Origin: Alligator mississippiensis
Lineage: Eukaryota; Chordata; Crocodylia; Alligatoridae
Length of the DNA stretch: 64,000 bases
Direction: 5' to 3'
NCBI RefSeq assembly: GCF_030867095.1
Contig: NC_081831.1
Location: 16,840,001-16,904,000 of the forward strand
Made by a program: the position numbers and the translations under genes. How positions within the stretch are numbered: the stretch's first letter is position 1; each line of letters begins with the position of its first letter. Of this stretch, positions 1-10,094 are shown piece by piece. The notes below the pieces were generated by a model. The model searched no databases. It was not told the origin of the DNA and saw only the letters and a program-made list of their open reading frames with translations.

Positions 1-36
1 GGATGACACGCAAATTCGTGAAGCGTTCCATATTTT
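1..36 (+). ncRNA. RNU6: U6 snRNA, type A, 3' end only
   Basis: The window opens inside a U6 gene. The 36 bases present match the 3' part of the type A genes at 1847 and 3763 exactly, including the GTGAAGCG segment and the terminal ATATTTT. The four-T run is the polymerase III stop. Its 5' two thirds and promoter lie outside the window. It proves that the array extends further left. Confidence 0.93.
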
Positions 37-642
37 CGTGGCCCCCGGGACCTCCCTGCGGCTGCTGCCGCCCCCACCACCGCCCTTTTCCTTCCTGCGG
101 GCCCCAGGCAGCACCGCCGCATCCGGGGCGCCGGGGGACCTGCCAGACGGGGACGGTCCGCTCGCCGTGCACTCGGCCACCCGCCCGATCCGACAGGGTC
201 TGCCGCCAAGGCCGAGAGGCCCTGCCAAGAGAGGGCTCGCTTTTCCGTGCCGCGCCCCCACGGAGCGACGGAGGGGTGCAAGGGCCTTTGGCGGGGTCCC
301 TGGTGCCCCCCGCCACGGCTCGGAGGCAGCACGCGCCTGCCCTGACGGCCGACAGGGGCCCAAGACCAGGAGCCAAAGGGCCCCCAGGCCAAGCCTCGGC
401 CTTCCTTCGGCCCCCTCCCCCCACCAGTCTGCGCTGGCGGGGGTGGGTTGGGGGGGCTGCTTTGGCTCCAGGTGCCCTACTTGGCCGCCCAGGCCCTTCC
501 TCCTCATGTGCAGGGCCACCGGTATGGCGGGAGGCCCTGCCAAGGTCCCTCAGCGCACCTCCTGTCCCTGTCCCGCTCCCGCCCTGGGCCTTGGGGCCCC
601 GGCACCTGGCCGCAGGGGGCTTCCAGGCCAGGCACGGCTGCT

Positions 643-878
643 CCCAGCATGCTCCGGTGTATTTGCATGTGCACACCGCCTCCCACCTTGGCCCAGTTCA
701 GGCCGCTTGACGGGAAGGTCCTGCCATCCCACAGCCCGGGTTGCCCTGCGAGGGGTGGTGGGGACCAAGGGCGCAAGGGGCAGTCCTGCGGCAACCAGTC
801 GGCGCCTGCCACCGGTCCTGCCGACCGGGCCTTGGTCGCCCTGACCTCAAAGGCCCGAGGCCTGCCCACCTATTTCTA
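643..878 (+). promoter_or_regulatory. Pol III type 3 promoter of U6 type B copy 1
   Basis: All parts of a vertebrate U6 promoter are in order. An SPH/ZNF143 (Staf) core CCCAGCATGC lies at 643-652 and an octamer ATTTGCAT at 661-668 (about -241), together forming the distal element. A proximal sequence element for SNAPc is at 835-853 (about -67 to -49), matching the form CC-T-AC---AAAG. A weak TATA-like box TATTTCTA is at 871-878 (-31 to -24). Spacings to the transcript start at 902 fit known U6 genes. The TATA box is unusual because it lacks the usual TATATA core. Confidence 0.88.
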
Positions 879-901
879 GCTGCCAACCCTGCCCACCCTT
901 T

Positions 902-1007
902 GTGCTTGCTTCGGCAGTACATACACTAATATTGGAACGATACAGAGAAGATTAGCATGGCCCCTGCGCAAGGATGACACGCAAATTCGTAAAGCGTTCC
1001 ATATTTT
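902..1007 (+). ncRNA. RNU6: U6 spliceosomal snRNA, type B variant
   Basis: This is a full-length 106-base U6, the catalytic RNA of the spliceosome, which pairs with U4, U2 and the 5' splice site. The start GTGCTTGC, the ACAGAGA box, the U6/U4 pairing region and the 3' internal stem-loop sequence are all intact. It differs from type A at four places: C17 to T, T23 to C, A29 to T and G90 to A. The first keeps a G-U wobble with G3 in the 5' stem-loop, and none falls in the ACAGAGA or AGC catalytic segments. It could be functional or a minor isoform. It ends in a short four-T terminator. Confidence 0.93.
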
Positions 1008-1587
1008 CGTGGCCCCCGGGACCTCCCTGCGGCTGCTGCCGCCCCCACCACCGCCCTTTTCCTTCCTGCGGGCCCCAGACAGCACCGCCGCATCCGGGGC
1101 GCCGGGGGACCTGCCAGACGGGGACGGTCCGCTCGCCGTGCACTCGGCCACCCGCCCGATCCGACAGGGTCTGTCGCCAAGGCCGAGAGGCCCTGCCAGG
1201 AGAGGGCTCGCTTTCCCGTGCCGTGCCCCCACGGAGCGACAGAGGGGTGCAAGGGCCTTTGGCGGGGTCCCCGGTGCCCCCTGCCACGACTCGGAGGCAC
1301 CACGCGCCCGACTGGGGCCCAAAACCGGGAGCCAAAGGGCTCCCAGGCTAAGCCCCGGCCTTCCTTCGGGCCCTTCCCCCCACCAGCCTTCGATGGCGGG
1401 GGTGGGTTGTGGGGCTGCTTTGGCTCCAGGTGCCCTACTTGGCCGCCCAGGCCCTTCCTCCTCATGTGCAGGGCCACCGATATGGCAGGAGGCCCTGCCA
1501 AGGTCCCTCAGCGCGCCTCCTGTCCCGCTCCCGCCCTGAGGCCCCGGGCCCTGGCCGCAGGGGGCTTTCAGGTCAGGCACGGCTGCT

Positions 1588-1823
1588 CCCAGCATGCTCC
1601 GCTGTATTTGCATGTGCACACCGCCTCCCACCTTGGCCCAGTTCGGGCCGCTTGACGGGAAGGTCTCGCCATCCCACAGCCCGGGTTGCCCTGCGAGGGG
1701 TGGCGGGGACCAAGGGCGCAAGGGGCAGTCCTGCGGCAACCAGTCGGCGCCTACCACCGGTCCTGCCGACCGGGCCTTGGTCGCCCTGACCTCAAAGGCC
1801 CGAGGTCTGCCCACCTATTTCTA
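1588..1823 (+). promoter_or_regulatory. Pol III type 3 promoter of U6 type A (middle copy)
   Basis: SPH/ZNF143 core CCCAGCATGC is at 1588-1597, octamer ATTTGCAT at 1606-1613, PSE at 1780-1798 and TATA-like TATTTCTA at 1816-1823. Distances to the start at 1847 equal those in the type B promoter, although the rest of the spacer differs. Conservation of the control elements in both spacer types argues that both promoters are active. Confidence 0.88.
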
Positions 1824-1846
1824 GCTGCCAACCCTGCCCACCCTTT

Positions 1847-1903
<57 letters not shown>

Positions 1904-1952
1904 GGCCCCTGCGCAAGGATGACACGCAAATTCGTGAAGCGTTCCATATTTT
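1847..1952 (+). ncRNA. RNU6: U6 spliceosomal snRNA, type A (canonical)
   Basis: This 106-base gene matches the mammalian U6 sequence as I know it, apart from T instead of C at position 6. It has the 5' stem-loop GTGCTTGCTTCGGCAGCAC, the ACAGAGA box and the 3' end ATATTTT. Only four Ts end it, the minimum for polymerase III. It is the only type A copy with both flanks fully inside the array. Confidence 0.97.
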
Positions 1953-2558
1953 CGTGGCCCCCGGGACCTCCCTGCGGCTGCTGCCGCCCCCACCACCGCC
2001 CTTTTCCTTCCTGCGGGCCCCAGGCAGCACCGCCGCATCCGGGGCGCCGGGGGACCTGCCAGACGGGGACGGTCCGCTCGCCGTGCACTCGGCCACCCGC
2101 CCGATCCGACAGGGTCTGCCGCCAAGGCCGAGAGGCCCTGCCAAGAGAGGGCTCGCTTTTCCGTGCCGCGCCCCCACGGAGCGACGGAGGGGTGCAAGGG
2201 CCTTTGGCGGGGTCCCTGGTGCCCCCCGCCACGGCTCGGAGGCAGCACGCGCCTGCCCTGACGGCCGACAGGGGCCCAAGACCAGGAGCCAAAGGGCCCC
2301 CAGGCCAAGCCTCGGCCTTCCTTCGGCCCCCTCCCCCCACCAGTCTGCGCTGGCGGGGGTGGGTTGGGGGGGCTGCTTTGGCTCCAGGTGCCCTACTTGG
2401 CCGCCCAGGCCCTTCCTCCTCATGTGCAGGGCCACCGGTATGGCGGGAGGCCCTGCCAAGGTCCCTCAGCGCACCTCCTGTCCCTGTCCCGCTCCCGCCC
2501 TGGGCCTTGGGGCCCCGGCACCTGGCCGCAGGGGGCTTCCAGGCCAGGCACGGCTGCT

Positions 2559-2794
2559 CCCAGCATGCTCCGGTGTATTTGCATGTGCACACCGCCTCCC
2601 ACCTTGGCCCAGTTCAGGCCGCTTGACGGGAAGGTCCTGCCATCCCACAGCCCGGGTTGCCCTGCGAGGGGTGGTGGGGACCAAGGGCGCAAGGGGCAGT
2701 CCTGCGGCAACCAGTCGGCGCCTGCCACCGGTCCTGCCGACCGGGCCTTGGTCGCCCTGACCTCAAAGGCCCGAGGCCTGCCCACCTATTTCTA
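2559..2794 (+). promoter_or_regulatory. Pol III type 3 promoter of U6 type B copy 2
   Basis: This repeats the first type B promoter exactly 1916 bp downstream: SPH 2559-2568, octamer 2577-2584, PSE 2751-2769 and TATA-like box 2787-2794, for the start at 2818. Confidence 0.88.
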
Positions 2795-2817
2795 GCTGCC
2801 AACCCTGCCCACCCTTT

Positions 2818-2923
2818 GTGCTTGCTTCGGCAGTACATACACTAATATTGGAACGATACAGAGAAGATTAGCATGGCCCCTGCGCAAGGATGACACGCAA
2901 ATTCGTAAAGCGTTCCATATTTT
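2818..2923 (+). ncRNA. RNU6: U6 spliceosomal snRNA, type B variant, second copy
   Basis: This is identical to the type B gene at 902, with the same four departures from type A. Two identical variant copies show that the B form is kept by array homogenisation and is not a single decayed pseudogene. Confidence 0.93.
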
Positions 2924-3503
2924 CGTGGCCCCCGGGACCTCCCTGCGGCTGCTGCCGCCCCCACCACCGCCCTTTTCCTTCCTGCGGGCCCCAGACAGCA
3001 CCGCCGCATCCGGGGCGCCGGGGGACCTGCCAGACGGGGACGGTCCGCTCGCCGTGCACTCGGCCACCCGCCCGATCCGACAGGGTCTGTCGCCAAGGCC
3101 GAGAGGCCCTGCCAGGAGAGGGCTCGCTTTCCCGTGCCGTGCCCCCACGGAGCGACAGAGGGGTGCAAGGGCCTTTGGCGGGGTCCCCGGTGCCCCCTGC
3201 CACGACTCGAAGGCACCACGCGCCCGACTGGGGCCCAAAACCGGGAGCCAAAGGGCTCCCAGGCTAAGCCCCGGCCTTCCTTCGGGCCCTTCCCCCCACC
3301 AGCCTTCGATGGCGAGGGTGGGTTGTGGGGCTGCTTTGGCTCCAGGTGCCCTACTTGGCCGCCCAGGCCCTTCCTCCTCATGTGCAGGGCCACCGATATG
3401 GCAGGAGGCCCTGCCAAGGTCCCTCAGCGCGCCTCCTGTCCCGCTCCCGCCCTGAGGCCCCGGGCCCTGGCCGCAGGGGGCTTTCAGGTCAGGCACGGCT
3501 GCT

Positions 3504-3739
3504 CCCAGCATGCTCCGCTGTATTTGCATGTGCACACCGCCTCCCACCTTGGCCCAGTTCGGGCCGCTTGACGGGAAGGTCTCGCCATCCCACAGCCCGG
3601 GTTGCCCTGCGAGGGGTGGCGGGGACCAAGGGCGCAAGGGGCAGTCCTGCGGCAACCAGTCGGCGCCTACCACCGGTCCTGCCGACCGGGCCTTGGTCGC
3701 CCTGACCTCAAAGGCCCGAGGTCTGCCCACCTATTTCTA
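3504..3739 (+). promoter_or_regulatory. Pol III type 3 promoter of U6 type A (last copy)
   Basis: SPH 3504-3513, octamer 3522-3529, PSE 3696-3714 and TATA-like box 3732-3739, at the same distances from the start at 3763 as in the other copies. It is the last intact promoter set; the following monomer has none. Confidence 0.88.
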
Positions 3740-3762
3740 GCTGCCAACCCTGCCCACCCTTT

Positions 3763-3819
<57 letters not shown>

Positions 3820-3868
3820 GGCCCCTGCGCAAGGATGACACGCAAATTCGTGAAGCGTTCCATATTTT
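3763..3868 (+). ncRNA. RNU6: U6 spliceosomal snRNA, type A, last copy of the array
   Basis: The sequence is identical to the type A gene at 1847, with an intact promoter upstream and the same four-T terminator. Its downstream spacer is type A up to about 4430 and then becomes divergent, so this is the last gene before the array boundary. Confidence 0.96.
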
Positions 3869-4430
3869 CGTGGCCCCCGGGACCTCCCTGCGGCTGCTGC
3901 CGCCCCCACCACCGCCCTTTTCCTTCCTGCGGGCCCCAGGCAGCACCGCCGCATCCGGGGCGCCGGGGGACCTGCCAGACGGGGACGGTCCGCTCGCCGT
4001 GCACTCGGCCACCCGCCCGATCCGACAGGGTCTGCCGCCAAGGCCGAGAGGCCCTGCCAAGAGAGGGCTCGCTTTTCCGTGCCGCGCCCCCACGGAGCGA
4101 CGGAGGGGTGCAAGGGCCTTTGGCGGGGTCCCTGGTGCCCCCCGCCACGGCTCGGAGGCAGCACGCGCCTGCCCTGACGGCCGACAGGGGCCCAAGACCA
4201 GGAGCCAAAGGGCCCCCAGGCCAAGCCTCGGCCTTCCTTCGGCCCCCTCCCCCCACCAGTCTGCGCTGGCGGGGGTGGGTTGGGGGGGCTGCTTTGGCTC
4301 CAGGTGCCCTACTTGGCCGCCCAGGCCCTTCCTCCTCATGTGCAGGGCCACCGGTATGGCGGGAGGCCCTGCCAAGGTCCCTCAGCGCACCTCCTGTCCC
4401 TGTCCCGCTCCCGCCCTGGGCCTTGGGGCC

Positions 4431-4650
4431 TCAGGCCTTGGCCGGAGGGGGCTTTCAAGCCTGGCACAGGTGCTCCCCACGGCTGTGGGGCCATCTATGT
4501 AGCGGGAGACCCTGCCTTGTTATGTTGGCCCTGTCTGGTCTACTCGACGGGAACGTCTCACCATGAAAGTTAGTAGGTTGCCTGGTTATGGATGGCATGG
4601 ACCAAGGGTGCAAGAGTCAGTCCTGGGCCCCACCCTGGTGCCTGCGTCCA
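4431..4650 (+). repeat. Decayed terminal monomer of the U6 array
   Basis: From about 4431 the sequence leaves type A and follows the array spacer only loosely, with a type B-like stretch (GGGGGCTTTCA) and recognisable islands such as CGACGGGAACGTCTC and GGACCAAGGGTGCAAG. The octamer and SPH sites are lost, and the monomer stops before any PSE, TATA-like box or U6 body. This is what an array edge looks like when it is beyond the reach of homogenisation. The endpoint is approximate. Confidence 0.75.
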
Positions 4651-5054
4651 TTTTGCATTTGCAGTGGATGAATCTTTTAGTGTTTCAAAACACACGCACC
4701 TTCTAATATTTGCAGAATGTAATGTTTTGCTCTGGTGTATAACTATGCATCTGCATGCTGGTGACCGACGCAGAATCAAAATCTGCTTTTCTCATGAGAT
4801 TGTTTGCAGGGGACATTTTGAGACAATATTGGATATTCATCTCAGCAACTGTATATCATTTATCATGGATGCGCTGTCATTCTGTAAGACTCTGATTCAG
4901 TGCCGCAGCATGGAAGGCCTGAAGAATGGAGACCCAGCGAGCATGAGAGATCACAGGAAGAAGCAGGAGATGGTGATACTAAGGGACACCACGTTACCCA
5001 TGGACCTGCTCCCAGGTTTTGTTTGCCAGTCAATGTGGGAGCGCATCCAGTACT

Positions 5055-6667
5055 AGGATCTGTGGGAATTTCACAAGGACCTGAACTGACTCATAGCCCA
5101 CCGAGCTCTACCATTGAGCACCTGGAGACATAGAGAGGGGCAGTTGGGGAGACTCAGCTGTCCATAGGCCAACTGCCATGGAGCCATTGAGACAATCCAC
5201 CACCTCCTCTGGCTCTGAGTCTGCGCCAAAGAGATATGGAAAAGGGTGAGTCAGCTCTGCGACTAGATTTCCTCCTGCATCAGTGTTGAGTAGCCTCTTC
5301 TGAGCAGCGTGTGCCCTTGCACCCGACTGAGGTTCGCCGGCCCTCTCCCGCACTCCGTGCCCTCTCCCAGCTAGATCAGGGTGATTCCCTTCTCCTTCTC
5401 TTGTATGTTCCCACCAGCCATGACTTTTTTTTTTGTTTGATGTTTATTAAAGATGGAAGGAAGAGTGAGGGAGGTGTTGGTGTTACCACCCCGATCCCCG
5501 CCGATCACTGGCTCGCACCTGGATCTTCGAATAAAACAGAAAATGGCAAATGTACTGAAAGAAAACTTGAAAGAAAATTTATTTGGACCTGCTGGATCCT
5601 TTTTTTCTTTTTCTTTTGTTTATGGGGTAAGGGCAACTTCCTTTGCTTGGCCCATCTTCGCTCGAACATTAGAGTCGGCTCTCCCCATCGCTCAGATTGC
5701 CAACACACCCAGCTTAATTTCTGACTGGAGGTGGTTAATCAGAGTAGGGCTCCTTGGAAGGGAGCATCCACCCCTTTTTTCCTCTTCTTAATTGATTCCT
5801 GGTCTTTCTAGGGTACTAGGCTGCTGGCGGAGATCACATCCACTCCCAATGCGAAGAAGAAAAAAAAGGGGAGACCGGGTTGTGGAAAAAGAAACACCCA
5901 CGCCTCCTGTCGTTTCCACTTTATTTGCCACACAATCGCTTGATTAGATGGCGGCGGCATTTAATTAAATGTTCAAATGAAAAAGAACCTTGTAGTCAAA
6001 GTAGAGGGTTCCCATTTCCTTCCCTTCTCCCTTGTCTGAGGATTCCTCTGAGTTCCCAAAAAGCCTACTGGCCTCGTATTCGTCCCCGTGGCTTCAGACC
6101 CTGTTGGGGTGTGGACCTCCTCCACTCTATCCACTGTCTTCCCTTCGCTCTCCCCACTCTGGACCTCGGCTCGGCCCCGGATATTGCTCCTGCCACTGAG
6201 ACCCACCCATCTGCTTCACCTGGTGAAGTGTTAAAGTGAATCTGGTGTGCCCTGGCAGCTCCTGCCATAGCATGGAGACTTCATTCACATTATTCCTGGG
6301 CTCACAATTGATAGGCCATGCTGGGTGAGTATCTTCTGGTCTTTCACAGTTTGGACCACCCTGTGGAAGGCCAGGAACCTCCTGTTGTACAGGCAAATGG
6401 ACGTAGAGGTAGTGGGCTGCATGAAAATGGTTCTGAGCGAACTCGGGAACTATTACCAGAAATCGGTAGTGGAGGATGGAGAGGACGTAGCCAAAGCTAC
6501 CTGGCATAGAGCCATGTGGCAGGATCATCCAACGTCCCTCAAGCAGGAAGGCGGGTGGTGGAAGTGAAGAAGAGGAAGGGACAAGCAGAAACGAGGATAG
6601 CAACAGCAACAGCAGCAGCAGGTCCTCCAGTGGGAGCTGGAGTGATGACGATGACGGAGAGGACATT
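5055..6667 (+). mobile_element. Degraded LINE 3' region (reverse-transcriptase C-terminus)
   Basis: Around 5060-5260 one frame, broken by stops, reads like the zinc-knuckle tail that follows many LINE reverse transcriptases: an AHRALPLSTWRHR segment, then CP-ANCHGA-ET-HHLLWLC and AKEIWKR. At about 6350-6440 another frame gives LWKARNLLLY and SELGNYY, which resembles the helix after that tail. It ends in a serine/aspartate-rich stretch stopping at 6669. The two parts lie over 1 kb apart, farther than usual, so an insertion or unrelated DNA may separate them. The clade is uncertain; a Tx1/L1-like tail is my best guess. It starts about 400 bp beyond the U6 array. Confidence 0.55.
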
Positions 6668-8918
6668 TGAACTGAGTATGTGACCCCACAATGCGTGGGG
6701 AAGGAAGGGAGGTGTTGCCTGGTCTGAGGGAACAGGATGTGCTTGTTTGATTTGTGTGTGTCACTTATGGTGTGGATATTGTAACGGGTTCAGGTGGCCA
6801 GCAGGCCTTTGTACGGGTGCGCGGGTGCAGTTTTTTTGTAATGGGTGAAGGTTTTCTTTTGTAGTGTGATATGAAGAGTATAGATATATATAACCTTATA
6901 TATATAGACATATGTTTGTACAAAAAAAAATCACTATTGCATGTCTATCACAAAATAATCAGTATAATGTTGTGCTCTAGTGTATCGTGTTTCTTGCTTA
7001 AACCACTGGATTCTATGTTATGTTGAAAATATGCATTGCAAAAGCAGGTAAAATGTGTAAATGGCAAGTGGACTATCTGAGCCCCGGGATTTATTTTCAG
7101 TGCCGTAATCATGGGAGGGGGACTAATTGAATGCAAATCTTCAAGATTTCGATTATATGCCTGGAAAAATGTAATAAATTTATAAAAGTTCTGCCTATAG
7201 AATCTAATTATTAGGGGTCCTCTCATGTTTGAGAAAATATGATTCTATATTTCTGAAAGTATGCCAGACTTTCCCAAAGTAACTGACACTTTTGCCCAGA
7301 AAAGGTTACTTTCTGGAGGGGGAAAGGTGCCATTGAGCATGTGGGGAAAGGGCGAGGGCACATTCTTACACAATTTGGGGGTGTAAAAAATGTCCCTGGC
7401 TGTTCCTTTACATCCCCATTGATTGAAAGGGATGTGTCCATGCCACTGCACTCCCTTTGGATCCTCCCCCTAAGTTGACTGTTGATGCTAGCTGATATTC
7501 ATAGAGTTTTTTGTTATTAAAATACTCGGTGTATGCCGAAATGCTTTCCAAATAAATTAAGTTAAACCTAGAAATGTTAAGCTTGTCTGACTTACTTGGT
7601 TAGTCCATGCTCATTTGAATAGTACTGCAGACTTTGTTGGAAGTAACCATATAAGTAAAACAAGCAATATTTGACCTGTGTTACTTCATAGGTAACTTTA
7701 AAATACATCTAAACATCTATAACAAGCTGGGATAAACTTTTGTAATGCACTTATTATTGATCAGCACATTTTAAGCAATGGGTTTTTTGTTTGGTTAGGT
7801 TTTTTTCTTTGTTAATCTTTTAGATGACTTAGATTTCTAAGTACCTCATTTCATTACTGAAAAAAGTGAAATTTGAGCTGCTAATTCACCTACGCTCTTT
7901 GAAAACCTTATCCAACTGAAAAAATGGTGGCTAACCAAATGTTAACAGAGTTGCTGTGTAACCACCTATGAAGGAAAGTAGAGACTTTGTGTCAATAGCT
8001 CTACTCTGTCAATTTTGTTGTTTCTGCATGAAGAAACTGACCCAGTTTGTATTCACTAGGGGTTTATCTAGCTTTCCTAGGAATGCTCTTGAAAGATCAA
8101 TACACACTTAACCTGTCTCAGTAGAGGTGATTTTGCCAGAAAAAATACTGTAACTCACAACCTGCACAAAAAAATCAGCTGTTTTTAACTATTAAAACCT
8201 CAGGAGCGGCCCTTCTATTTTCATATGCTTCACAACTTAGTTTTTGTATGTGGACTGAGGAGTGAAAATATTCTCTTGATTCTTTTTGCAAAGTGTTTCT
8301 AAGATCTATGCCTGCTGCCTTACATTTTCCTTCTAAGAAAGGCTTCCTAGAGACAGCTTGATGTGTATGGAGGAAAATATTTTGGTATAAGGATATTAAA
8401 ATATTCTTAAAGAATGTTTTTTAATCTTAGCACATCCAGTACTTGGGTTTTATTTATAAAGCTTATCATTCAGACAACTGCAGTCCTATCATTTTCAGAG
8501 TTGCTATCCCAGTGTCTTTTTCTTGTTCAAGAAGCAGTATTGTATTTTTGTTTTGTTTTTTTTCAGGATACACCAGGATGTGGAAGGTGTATTGCTCAAG
8601 CAATTTACTTTGGTTCTGTAGACATTTTTTAAAAAGTAAGCTCTTTGATGTTTAAAGATCCAGTTCAAGCATTGCACTTACGCTTATTAATTCTGTATCA
8701 GTCTTGATTACTTGCTCATGTCTGCCAGTCTTTGTTTCAAAATGATTTGTTCTTGCTCAGAGTAGATCAAACTTGCCATCAACAATCCAACTTTATGATT
8801 TTATTTTGCTTGTAGGCTTAATCTAACTGGCGAAGAAGTGTAAAGCTTTGAATAGATTTCTTCTGGAATTTTTGTTCCAAATTAGTCCCTTATTTTCTTA
8901 CAGCTGATCATAGTTATA
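6668..8918. other. AT-rich DNA, no gene recognised
   Basis: I see no credible coding region or RNA gene. There is a short TA-rich tract near 6885-6905 and a possible polyadenylation signal AATAAA at 7551-7556, which may be the old tail of the upstream LINE or chance. Reading frames here are short and of no recognisable family. Confidence 0.5.
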
Positions 8919-9265
8919 CCGTATTTTCTCGCATGTCACGTCCCCAAATAAGACACATACCTCGTTATAGGAAGGCAGAATGAAAAGAGATTTTTCCAGT
9001 TATGGCTGACTGCTGACTGCAAGATGCTGATTGCTGTGGTTGCGAGAGGAATAACACTGTAGCTGTGACCCTGAAGGGTCATCTCCATCATCTCCCTCCA
9101 GGAAGCTGGTGTCAGCCATGAATGGTAGTGTCTTCATATTTCTATTCCTCCATACTTCAATTCCATCAAAAAAACCCAGCTTTCCTGCTTACAACACACC
9201 CCAATTTTGGAGGGCTGTATTTTGGGGAAAGGTATGCATGTGGTAGGGTGTGCAAGTAAATATGC
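8919..9265. mobile_element. MITE with TA target duplication
   Basis: The left end CCGTATTTTCTCGCAT and the right end GTGCAAGTAAATATGC are imperfect inverted repeats (about 11 of 16 bases) flanked by TA on both sides. Inside is an imperfect inverted echo (CCAATTTTGGAGGGCTGTATT). The layout fits a non-autonomous Tc1/mariner-type or similar DNA transposon. No transposase is present. Confidence 0.5.
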
Positions 9266-9520
9266 TATATCAATGTAACACCCAGGATGTGTCTGGGTGC
9301 TTTTATTTTATCCAGAGACATACAAGAGAAGCCAAAGCAAGTTCCTTTGAACTGTACACGGGTTTATTGTGATGCTACCAATCAGGCAATATTAACAAGA
9401 ACAGCCACAGACAGCAGAGAATACACAGACATAGTCAGGTCTTAGGGCCCTCAGAATCAGTCTTCAGGATTCGAGGCAAGTTCCAGACTCCCACCCCTCT
9501 GCCTTTGTGTCAGGGAGTTT

Positions 9521-9618
9521 TCATAGTTGCATAGTTGTTAGGGGCTGAAAGGGACCTTACCAATCATCAGGTCCAGCCCCCCTGCGCATGGGCAGGACAG
9601 ACTGCTGGAGTCAGATGA
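9521..9618 (-). mobile_element. CR1 LINE 3' fragment
   Basis: The stretch beginning TCATAGTTGCATAGTTGTTA and running through AGGGGCTGAAAGGGACC to GGTCCAGCCCCC is the reverse complement of the 3' untranslated tail of a CR1 LINE. The same tail is seen in sense at 41,880-41,928. It is a typical short 5'-truncated copy. Confidence 0.8.
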
Positions 9619-9918
9619 TACAGTTTAGGTTCAGATTTCTATTTCCATCTGCTCCTCTGAGATAAGGATCTCTTGGCCAGTTCAGGAGGGACCAGGGAAA
9701 CTCAGTCATGATCTGTGACCATTGTTCTTTCCTAGGGTCACCTTATGAGCATTGGGTGCGATCACTGGCCTACGCATCTCAACGCCCTTCGCTAATCGTT
9801 AACCCTTGTAATTCAGACTGAACTGCTTCTGGGACCAGAGCATCTGGGAGTGCGTCTGCACATGCATTAATGCACCTTTGCTGCTGAGCGTTTAGTACCT
9901 CTGCCATACTAGATACAG

Positions 9919-10052
9919 CAGGGGTGGGCTTTTGGGCGGAGGGCCGCTCGACAAGCAGCTAGGGGCAGATAAATACTAATTGTCTAAAATTTTAGGGGCT
10001 GCGTGGGCCAGATAGAATGGCCTGGCGGGCTGCCGCATTTTGCCCACCTCTG
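9919..10052 (-). mobile_element. hAT MITE, 134 bp
   Basis: The terminal inverted repeats are CAGGGGTGGGC and GCCCACCTCTG. They are flanked by a near-perfect 8-bp duplication, AGATACAG (9911-9918) and AGATAGAG (10053-10060). The interior (GGAGGGCCGCT, GGGGCTGCG) marks it as a reversed, shorter relative of the elements at 40,093 and 55,687. It is non-autonomous. Confidence 0.8.
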
Positions 10053-10094
10053 AGATAGAGGCACTATTTGCACTAATGCGCAGTAGGGAAGGGG

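Larger units (their letters stand above)
1..4650 (+). repeat. Tandem U6 snRNA gene array (1916-bp dimer)
   Basis: Five U6 copies in the same orientation (one cut by the window edge) start at 902, 1847, 2818 and 3763. Spacing alternates between 945 and 971 bp, so the true unit is a 1916-bp dimer of an A monomer (971 bp) and a B monomer (945 bp). By eye, positions 1-901 match 1917-2817 without a visible change. The two B monomers differ at only about two bases, near 1290/3206 and 1397/3313. A and B differ much more, including indels in the spacer. That pattern indicates homogenisation of whole dimers by unequal exchange or conversion. The spacers are GC-rich and stop-poor, so they contain long meaningless reading frames on both strands. 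The array continues off the left edge and its last monomer is degenerate. Confidence 0.95.

Noticed and set aside
902-3868. U6-targeting transposon (Dada type) in the array
   Set aside because: All four complete U6 genes are uninterrupted and have no target duplications inside them; the nearby remnant looks like a LINE and lies outside the genes.
3-4566. Many 120-310 codon reading frames on both strands of the U6 array
   Set aside because: They repeat with the array, overlap U6 genes and promoters, occur in several frames at once and have the proline/glycine/arginine bias of stop-poor GC-rich spacer. They are not genes.
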